From positions 1-11,668 of the forward strand of contig CAJPST010000059.1 in NCBI GenBank assembly GCA_905373425.1: 11,668 nt of DNA, in the 5' to 3' direction. The translations under genes and the position numbers were made by a program. The notes beneath the pieces were generated by a model. It searched no databases, was not told the DNA's origin, and saw only the letters and a program-made list of their open reading frames with translations. Origin of the DNA: an uncultured Mesocricetibacter sp. (lineage in GTDB: Bacteria; Pseudomonadota; Gammaproteobacteria; Enterobacterales; Pasteurellaceae). Below, in pieces: positions 6,693 to 11,668 of the stretch; the stretch's first letter is position 1, and each line of letters begins with the position of its first letter.

Positions 6693-8057
6693 TTATTGAC
6701 GTAATAATGCGAGAATTTCGTCAGTTTTCTCTTGCATTAATTGCTTATCACCACGAGTTTCAAGGTTTAAACGTACAACCGGCTCGGTGTTAGAGCTACG
6801 TAAGTTAAAACGCCAGTTCGGATATTCAATGCTGATGCCATCAGTTTCGTCCACTTTAATTGCATTTTTTTCATAAGCGGCGCGTACGCGGGCAATGGAG
6901 GTTTTGGCATCGGTTAATTTGCTGTTGATTTCGCCCGGAGACGGATAAGAGTCAATGCTATCATTAACCAATTGGCCTAAGGTCTTCCCTGTGGTGCTGA
7001 CCAACTCCATAACTAACAACCATGGAATCATGCCACTGTCGCAGTAGAAAAAGTCACGGAAATAATGGTGAGCAGACATTTCACCACCGTATACGGCATC
7101 CACTTCGCGCATTTTTTCTTTTATGAATGAGTGACCTGACTTAGACATGACCGCTTCACCGCCGTTCTCGGCCACCAATTTTTCTGTATTCCAAATCAAA
7201 CGCGGATCGTAGATCACTTTTGCGCCTTTTTGTTTTTGTGTGAAAGCTTGTCCTAACAGACCGACTACATAATAACCTTCAATGAAGCTACCGTTTTCAT
7301 CAAAGAAGAAACAGCGGTCGAAGTCGCCGTCGAAAGCGATTCCTATATCTGCCTTGTTAGCTAATACGGCATCAATGGTGTCTTGACGATTGTCATGCAA
7401 AAGCGGATTAGGGATTCCATGAGGGAAAGTACCGTCCGGATTATTGTGAACTTTAATAATTTCCACCGGTACCTGTTTTGCTTTAAATTGAGCTTCAATC
7501 GCATCAATGACATGACCTGCTGCACCATTACCGGAGTTAATTACCAGTTTTAACGGTTTAATGTTGTCAAGATTAATGTAGGATAATAAACGTTCAATGT
7601 AATCGCCAATGACGGATTGTTGTTTATATTCACCTCGCTTACCAATAGGTGGGAAGTTATTTTCTTCTGCCAAACGTTGAATATCGGCAAGACCGGTGTC
7701 CGCACTAATTGGACGAGAGCCGGCACGTACTAACTTCATTCCGTTGTAATCCATCGGATTATGGCTGGCAGTTACTTCAATTCCACCGTCGGTATTTAAG
7801 AACGATGTGGCAAAATAGACCTCTTCGGTTCCTACCTCGCCTAAATCAATCACATTTACACCGGAATCCAATAAGCCGTTAGTGACCGCACTTTTTAATT
7901 CTTTACTACTTAATCGAACATCGCCCCCGACGACAATGGTTTTCGGTTTCAAAAACTGCCCAAATGCACGGCCGATCCGATATACAATATCCGCGTTTAA
8001 CTCATCGCCTAAACGGCCGCGAATATCATAGGCTTTAAAACAGGTTAACTTACTCAT
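6693..8057 (-). CDS. manB: phosphomannomutase / phosphoglucomutase
   Basis: Alpha-D-phosphohexomutase that interconverts hexose 6-phosphate and 1-phosphate, for surface-sugar nucleotide synthesis. The 454 aa product matches the CpsG/ManB length. It has the phosphoserine loop TASHNPMDYNGMK (96-108, Ser98), the metal-binding DGDFDR (243-248), the sugar-recognition loop GEMSAHHYF (325-333), and the phosphate-binding RSSNTEP (420-426). GEMSAHH is typical of enzymes acting on mannose and glucose phosphates alike, so the true substrate cannot be settled. If it acts on glucose phosphate, it feeds GalU next door. GGAG ahead of TTCT supports the ATG. It follows csrA by 34 bp with no hairpin between, so they are probably one transcript. 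A USS at 7885-7893 encodes Ser56-Ala57-Val58. Confidence 0.94.
   Translation of the reverse strand: MSKLTCFKAYDIRGRLGDELNADIVYRIGRAFGQFLKPKTIVVGGDVRLSSKELKSAVTNGLLDSGVNVIDLGEVGTEEVYFATSFLNTDGGIEVTASHNPMDYNGMKLVRAGSRPISADTGLADIQRLAEENNFPPIGKRGEYKQQSVIGDYIERLLSYINLDNIKPLKLVINSGNGAAGHVIDAIEAQFKAKQVPVEIIKVHNNPDGTFPHGIPNPLLHDNRQDTIDAVLANKADIGIAFDGDFDRCFFFDENGSFIEGYYVVGLLGQAFTQKQKGAKVIYDPRLIWNTEKLVAENGGEAVMSKSGHSFIKEKMREVDAVYGGEMSAHHYFRDFFYCDSGMIPWLLVMELVSTTGKTLGQLVNDSIDSYPSPGEINSKLTDAKTSIARVRAAYEKNAIKVDETDGISIEYPNWRFNLRSSNTEPVVRLNLETRGDKQLMQEKTDEILALLRQ
7885..7893 (-). repeat. DNA uptake signal sequence inside manB
   Basis: Exact USS core; read in the manB frame as AGT GCG GTC, giving Ser-Ala-Val after Lys55. 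Confidence 0.9.
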
Positions 8058-8091
8058 AGAATCTCCAGTTATGTGATATTGATAAAATCCG

Positions 8092-8274
8092 TTAAGATTG
8101 TTCTTTATCTTCCGCTTGTTTGATACGTTGATAAATTTCCTCTCGGTGGACAGAAATCTCCTTCGGTGCTTTCACTCCGATTTTTACTTGGTTACCGCGA
8201 ACGTTTAAAATCGTGATTGATACATCATCTCCAATAAGCAGACTTTCGCCGACCTTACGGGTTAAGATTAACAT
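8092..8274 (-). CDS. csrA: carbon storage regulator CsrA
   Basis: Small homodimeric RNA-binding protein that controls translation and stability of many mRNAs by binding GGA motifs, often over the ribosome site. It governs carbon flux, surface properties and virulence traits in gamma-proteobacteria. The 60 aa product is one residue shorter than E. coli CsrA and very similar up to about residue 50. The RNA-contact residues Leu4 (MLILTRKVGE) and Arg44 (VHREEI) are present, as is the RGNQVKIGVKAPKEI core (26-40). The C-terminal tail is charged and divergent. The ribosome site AAGGAGG (8280-8286) with a 5 nt spacing is strong. alaS lies upstream, the usual order, and manB follows after 34 bp. The leader carries repeated AAGGA motifs that suggest self-control. 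Confidence 0.98.
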   Translation of the reverse strand: MLILTRKVGESLLIGDDVSITILNVRGNQVKIGVKAPKEISVHREEIYQRIKQAEDKEQS

Positions 8275-8279
8275 ACAGA

Positions 8280-8337
8280 CCTCCTTATCATTATCATTGA
8301 TTAAACAATATCCTTATCAAGTCGGCCATTTCCTTAT
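8280..8337 (-). promoter_or_regulatory. csrA leader with three ATAAGGA motifs (putative CsrA sites)
   Basis: ATAAGGA occurs three times reading leftward (complements at 8331-8337, 8311-8317 and 8282-8288). The last forms the ribosome site AAGGAGG. AAGGA with flanking A/U fits the core of the CsrA recognition motif (A-GGA), and E. coli csrA is known to be autoregulated through several such leader sites. Binding here is inferred. Confidence 0.5.
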
Positions 8338-8340
8338 TTA

Positions 8341-8375
8341 ATTTGCCGCCTATCAGTGAATGACGGACGGCAAAT
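8341..8375 (-). other. hairpin between alaS and csrA without a U-tract
   Basis: ATTTGCCG (8341-8348) pairs with CGGCAAAT (8368-8375), with two further C-G pairs past a bulged base. It starts five bases after the alaS stop (stop codon ends the gene at 8380). Reading leftward it is followed by TAAATAAGG, not a run of U, so it is a poor intrinsic terminator. It could be an RNA end-stabiliser or part of the csrA leader structure. Confidence 0.45.
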
Positions 8376-8379
8376 CCGA

Positions 8380-11004
8380 TCATAAATTTGTTTTTAACCA
8401 ATCGGAACAGGCAGTTAATGCATTAGCTATATGTTCAGGCTGAGAACCCCCGGCCATTGCCATATCCGGCCGGCCACCACCTTTACCGCCAACTTGTTGA
8501 GCCATCAGATTGACTAATTCGCCAGCCTTAACTCTTGAGGTTAAATCTTGTGTTACCCCAACAATTAAATTTACTTTGCCGTCAGCCTCTGATGCGAAAG
8601 CAATAACAGCTGAACCCAGCTGGTTTTTCAAATCGTCAACCATGACACGTAACGATTTGGTTTCCACGTCGTCCAACCGTTTGACTATGGTTAAAACGCC
8701 GTTAATTTCGACCGCACTTTTCGCTAAGTCGGAACCTGCTTGCATCGCGGCTTTTTCTTTCAGTTGTTGTAATTCTTTTTCGGTTTTCTTCGCTTTATCC
8801 TGTAGCTGCTGAATTTTTTCCGGCAATGAGACTAGATCTGACTTCAATAGATCAGCACTCTGTTGAAGAATATGCTGCTGATTATATAGCCAATCTAGCG
8901 CACCTTCACCGGTTACCGCCTCAATACGGCGAATACCGGCGGCAATTGCGCTTTCGGATAAAATCTTAAATAAACCGATGTCTCCTGTCCGTTTGGCATG
9001 AATACCACCACATAGTTCAATAGAAAACGGACTCATTGTCACCACGCGGACAACATCACCGTATTTCTCGCCAAACAATGCCATTGCGCCTTTGGCTTTG
9101 GCTGATTCAATATCCATTTCCTCAGTGACAATCGGGTGATTAGCGCGGATATGGAAATTGACTAAACGTTCTACTTCGGCAAGTTGTGCCTTGCTAATTG
9201 CTTCAGGTTGTACAAAGTCAAAGCGCAATGCATGATCCTGTACTAAAGAGCCTTTTTGTGCGACATGGTCTCCCAGCACTTGACGTAAAGCACTGTGTAA
9301 TAAATGGGTGGCGCTGTGATTTAAAGCAGTGTTTTGGCGACGTTGCTCATCCACTTTGGCATTTACGGTTTGACCGACGGAAAGCGTGCCACGAGTTAAT
9401 TCGCCGATGTGACCGAACACCTGGCCGTATTTTTGAGTGTCTTTCACATCAAAATAAACGGTTTCATTCTGTAAGTTACCGCTGTCTCCGATTTGTCCGC
9501 CCATTTCGGCATAAAACGGCGTATTGTCTAAAATTATTACCGCACTTTGGCCGGCCTCAATGCGCTCTACAGCTTTACCATCATAGAAAAGTGCGGTCAC
9601 TTTTGCATGAGTTTCGCTTGTCGTATAGCCTTCAAATTGGGTAGTGCCTTCAACCCTAATAATATTATTGTAATCCATGCCAAACTGGCTTGCCGACTGT
9701 GCGCGTAAGCGTTGAGCTTCCATTTCACGCTCAAACCCTGCTTCGTCTATTTTAATATCGCGCTCGCGACAAACATCGGCAGTTAAATCAAGAGGAAAGC
9801 CATACGTATCATACAATTTAAATGCAGTTTCGCCCGATAGTACACCATTCTTCACTCCTGCTAACGCTTCGTCCAATAGGACTAATCCGCGTTCAAGTGT
9901 GCGGGCAAATTGTTCTTCTTCTAGGCGTAATAATTTTTCTACATTGACTTGTTTTTCTTTGACCTGTTTACCTGCATCCTCCATCACTTCGATTAGAGTT
10001 GGCACCAGTTTGTAGAAAAACGCTTCTTTAGCACCTAGTAAATGCCCGTGACGTACGGCACGACGGATAATTCGACGTAATACGTAGCCACGTCCTTCAT
10101 TTGATGGGATTACGCCATCGGCAACCAAATAAGCACATGAACGAATATGGTCGGCAATAACGCGTAATGATTTGTTATTTAAATCTGTGATGCCGACTAT
10201 TTCGGCTGCTTTCGCAATTAATTTCTGAAAAATATCAATTTCATAGTTGGAGTTGACATGTTGCATGACCGCAGTCATTCGCTCCAATCCCATTCCCGTA
10301 TCAACCGACGGTTTCGGCAGTTTTTCCATTGTGCCGTCAGCTAAGCGGTTGAATTGCATAAAGACGATATTCCATACCTCGATATAACGATCGCCGTCTT
10401 CTTCCGGTGAGCCGGGCAAACCGCCCCAGTATTGTTCTCCGTGATCGTAAAAAATCTCGGTACACGGACCACAAGGACCTGTATCGCCCATCGCCCAAAA
10501 GTTATCGGATGCGTAAGGAGCACCTTTATTATCGCCGATACGAATAATATGATCGGCTGCTACTCCGATATCTTTGTACCAAATGTCATAGGCTTCATCA
10601 TCTGTGGCATATACGGTAACATACAATTTTTCTGCCGGAAGTCCAAGCCATTGCGGGGAAGTCAGATATTCCCAACCGAATTTAATTGCATCTTGCTTAA
10701 AATAATCACCAAAACTGAAATTCCCCATCATTTCAAAAAAAGTATGATGGCGAGCTGTATAGCCGACATTTTCTAAGTCATTGTGTTTACCTCCCGCACG
10801 TACACAACGTTGTGCTGTAGTCGCTCGGGAATAGGCGCGTTTTTCCAAACCGAGAAACACGTCTTTAAACTGGTTCATTCCAGCGTTGGTAAAAAGTAAT
10901 GTCGGATCATTTTCGGGAACTAACGAGCTGCTCTCAACTACTTGGTGCCCTTTGCTGTGAAAAAAATCTAAAAATGATTGTCTAATTTGTGCTGTTGTTT
11001 TCAT
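8380..11004 (-). CDS. alaS: alanyl-tRNA synthetase
   Basis: Charges tRNA-Ala and clears mischarged Ser/Gly-tRNA-Ala. The 874 aa product is essentially full length (E. coli about 876). The class II catalytic domain (about 1-240) includes ARHHTFFEMMGNFSFGDYF (84-102) and DTGMGLERM (235-243); the tRNA-binding helical domain runs to about 450. The editing domain (about 550-710) keeps all four zinc ligands: His563 and His567 in NHSATHLLH, Cys665 and His669 in CGGIHAKR. A charged helical segment (about 725-757) leads to the C-Ala domain with the glycine-rich block GGKGGGRPDMAMAGG (839-853). The ATG is preceded by AAGG. Three USSs lie within it. A TATAAA element lies upstream near 11070-11080 (read leftward), but I could not pair it with a convincing -35. 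Confidence 0.98.
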   Translation of the reverse strand: MKTTAQIRQSFLDFFHSKGHQVVESSSLVPENDPTLLFTNAGMNQFKDVFLGLEKRAYSRATTAQRCVRAGGKHNDLENVGYTARHHTFFEMMGNFSFGDYFKQDAIKFGWEYLTSPQWLGLPAEKLYVTVYATDDEAYDIWYKDIGVAADHIIRIGDNKGAPYASDNFWAMGDTGPCGPCTEIFYDHGEQYWGGLPGSPEEDGDRYIEVWNIVFMQFNRLADGTMEKLPKPSVDTGMGLERMTAVMQHVNSNYEIDIFQKLIAKAAEIVGITDLNNKSLRVIADHIRSCAYLVADGVIPSNEGRGYVLRRIIRRAVRHGHLLGAKEAFFYKLVPTLIEVMEDAGKQVKEKQVNVEKLLRLEEEQFARTLERGLVLLDEALAGVKNGVLSGETAFKLYDTYGFPLDLTADVCRERDIKIDEAGFEREMEAQRLRAQSASQFGMDYNNIIRVEGTTQFEGYTTSETHAKVTALFYDGKAVERIEAGQSAVIILDNTPFYAEMGGQIGDSGNLQNETVYFDVKDTQKYGQVFGHIGELTRGTLSVGQTVNAKVDEQRRQNTALNHSATHLLHSALRQVLGDHVAQKGSLVQDHALRFDFVQPEAISKAQLAEVERLVNFHIRANHPIVTEEMDIESAKAKGAMALFGEKYGDVVRVVTMSPFSIELCGGIHAKRTGDIGLFKILSESAIAAGIRRIEAVTGEGALDWLYNQQHILQQSADLLKSDLVSLPEKIQQLQDKAKKTEKELQQLKEKAAMQAGSDLAKSAVEINGVLTIVKRLDDVETKSLRVMVDDLKNQLGSAVIAFASEADGKVNLIVGVTQDLTSRVKAGELVNLMAQQVGGKGGGRPDMAMAGGSQPEHIANALTACSDWLKTNL
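8711..8719 (-). repeat. DNA uptake signal sequence inside alaS (C-Ala region)
   Basis: Exact USS core; read in the alaS frame as AGT GCG GTC, giving Ser763-Ala764-Val765. Confidence 0.9.
9539..9597. repeat. inverted pair of uptake signal sequences inside alaS
   Basis: Exact cores at 9539-9547 (minus strand, encoding Ser487-Ala488-Val489) and 9589-9597 (plus strand, its complement encoding Thr470-Ala471-Leu472). Together they give a 10 bp stem ACCGCACTTT / AAAGTGCGGT with about 39 nt between arms. They lie in the coding region between the tRNA-binding and editing domains. Confidence 0.85.
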
Positions 11005-11107
11005 TTATAAACCTTGTCCGGTTATGATATCCAATAAATAAATCCTTTCTATTGTTGCACATTTTTGTTATTTATAGAACGGCTTTTTACGCAAATATGG
11101 CGAAATA

Positions 11108-11154
11108 AAAAACAACCGCACAGCCATTTTCATGATGAAAGTGCGGTTGGTTTT
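11108..11154 (-). terminator. uspA terminator with one intact and one eroded USS arm
   Basis: The stem pairs 11108-11121 with 11141-11154: CAACCGCAC with GTGCGGTTG plus four outer A-U pairs past one mismatch. The right arm is an exact USS (11139-11147); the left reads ACCGCACAG, two bases off. The loop contains a further small palindrome TTTCATGATGAAA. Reading leftward the stem ends in TTTTTT, good for terminating uspA before alaS. Confidence 0.8.
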
Positions 11155-11177
11155 CAGAGAGTTTTTTTAGGAGAATA

Positions 11178-11606
11178 TTATTCTTCGTCACGCAACGGCA
11201 CTACCAACATATCAATGGCGATATTGTTCATTACTTGGCGGGTGGAGGACATCAGCTTACTCCAAAAGTCTTGGTGATGACCGGTTACCAACAAATCCAC
11301 ATCATATTGCTCAATAGCATCTGTCAACACTTGCCCCAAGTCACCGCTACCGCTCAATTTTTCAGTGATAGGGTAGCCGGCTTGCTCTGCCAATTGCGTT
11401 AAAGCTTGGTGGGTTTCGGTTGAAATTCTATCCTGCATTGACGACATATTCACATCGATCAAGCCGGTATAAAGATCGGAGAAATTGACATCAACATGGA
11501 TAATTGACAATTTTGCATCGTTACGTTTAGCAATTTTTGCCGCTTTTTCCAATAAAAATGTACTTTCGTCGGAAAGATCAACAGCAACTAATACGTGGTT
11601 ATACAT
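11178..11606 (-). CDS. uspA: universal stress protein A
   Basis: Small cytosolic Usp-fold protein produced under growth arrest and stress; its exact biochemical role is not known even in model species. The 142 aa product has the normal length. It begins MYNHVLVAVDLSDES (strand 1 and the conserved Asp10), has the central LSIIHVDV strand (33-40), and ends with LLVTGHHQDFWSKLMSSTRQVMN (105-127) and IDMLVVPL (131-138). The stretch after Gly109 is HHQDF, not the G-x2-G-x9-G(S/T) motif of ATP-binding Usp proteins, placing it with the non-ATP-binding E. coli UspA type. AAGGAG six bases upstream fixes the ATG. It has its own terminator, so it is a separate unit from alaS. A C8 tract (coding strand) lies about 21 bases before the start. 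Confidence 0.96.
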   Translation of the reverse strand: MYNHVLVAVDLSDESTFLLEKAAKIAKRNDAKLSIIHVDVNFSDLYTGLIDVNMSSMQDRISTETHQALTQLAEQAGYPITEKLSGSGDLGQVLTDAIEQYDVDLLVTGHHQDFWSKLMSSTRQVMNNIAIDMLVVPLRDEE

Positions 11607-11627
11607 AATTTGCTCCTTATTTATTGT

Positions 11628-11635
11628 GGGGGGGG
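11628..11635 (-). repeat. C8 homopolymer in the uspA leader
   Basis: Eight G on the plus strand (C8 in the uspA direction), 21 bp upstream of the uspA ATG and just ahead of its ribosome site. It stands out in an AT-rich gap. Tracts of this kind can slip in replication; whether 8 bases is enough here is unknown. Confidence 0.6.
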
Positions 11636-11668
11636 AACTTACTTGTTGTGCCTATATTAACATTATTG

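Noticed and set aside
8268..8329. Two tiny open frames in the csrA leader (11 and 9 codons) joined by an ATGA overlap, the second running into the csrA start
   Set aside because: Ribosome-site spacing is wrong for both (about 1 and 13 bases). The AAGGA motifs are better explained as CsrA sites; the chain is probably chance.
9198..9644. 148-codon plus-strand open frame opposite alaS
   Set aside because: It lies wholly antisense to the conserved editing and linker part of AlaRS, has low-complexity basic composition, and shows no ribosome site or recognisable domain; a shadow frame.
10432..10776. 114-codon plus-strand open frame opposite the alaS 5' half
   Set aside because: Antisense to the AlaRS catalytic domain, with no ribosome site and no recognisable family.
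1..11668. A novel multigene system such as defence, secretion, mobile or biosynthetic cluster
   Set aside because: All eleven genes belong to well-known housekeeping or regulatory families, all are intact, and no gap exceeds 175 bp; nothing supports an undescribed system.

Overview
This window is an ordinary, well-conserved stretch of chromosome from a gamma-proteobacterium of the family Pasteurellaceae (Haemophilus / Aggregatibacter / Pasteurella side). The best evidence for that is the Hin-type DNA uptake signal sequence (USS) core AAGTGCGGT / ACCGCACTT. I count 14 exact copies, against about 0.09 expected by chance in 11.7 kb. The proteins also resemble their Enterobacteria counterparts closely (MetJ 105 aa, RNase PH 238 aa, YicC 287 aa, CsrA 60 aa, AlaRS 874 aa). 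I cannot name the species from sequence alone.

Layout. Positions 1-142 are AT-rich with no gene seen. On the minus strand from the left come pyrG (CTP synthase), then ygfZ and yicC, which look like one yicC-ygfZ unit (19 bp gap). A 114 bp divergent promoter region separates yicC from the plus-strand pair rph-pyrE (RNase PH, orotate phosphoribosyltransferase; 18 bp gap). pyrE converges on metJ across a two-sided terminator built from inverted USSs. The rest is minus-strand: metJ (methionine repressor), galU (UDP-glucose pyrophosphorylase), manB (phosphomanno/phosphoglucomutase), csrA (global RNA-binding regulator), alaS (alanyl-tRNA synthetase) and uspA (universal stress protein), so transcription runs uspA, alaS, csrA, manB, galU, metJ.

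How the genes work together. pyrE and pyrG supply pyrimidine nucleotides; rph and yicC act in RNA maturation and decay. manB and galU are probably consecutive or related steps towards sugar nucleotides for surface glycans, and lie just after csrA, a carbon-flux regulator. alaS-csrA adjacency is the usual gamma-proteobacterial order.

Eleven genes were found, all intact with no frameshift. The window holds no tRNA, rRNA, mobile element, CRISPR array or defence system, and I see no undescribed multigene system. The interest is in the small print: a csrA leader with three ATAAGGA motifs, USS pairs doubling as terminators, USSs that dictate amino acids, overlapping divergent promoters, a probable promoter inside a terminator, and a C8 tract ahead of uspA.
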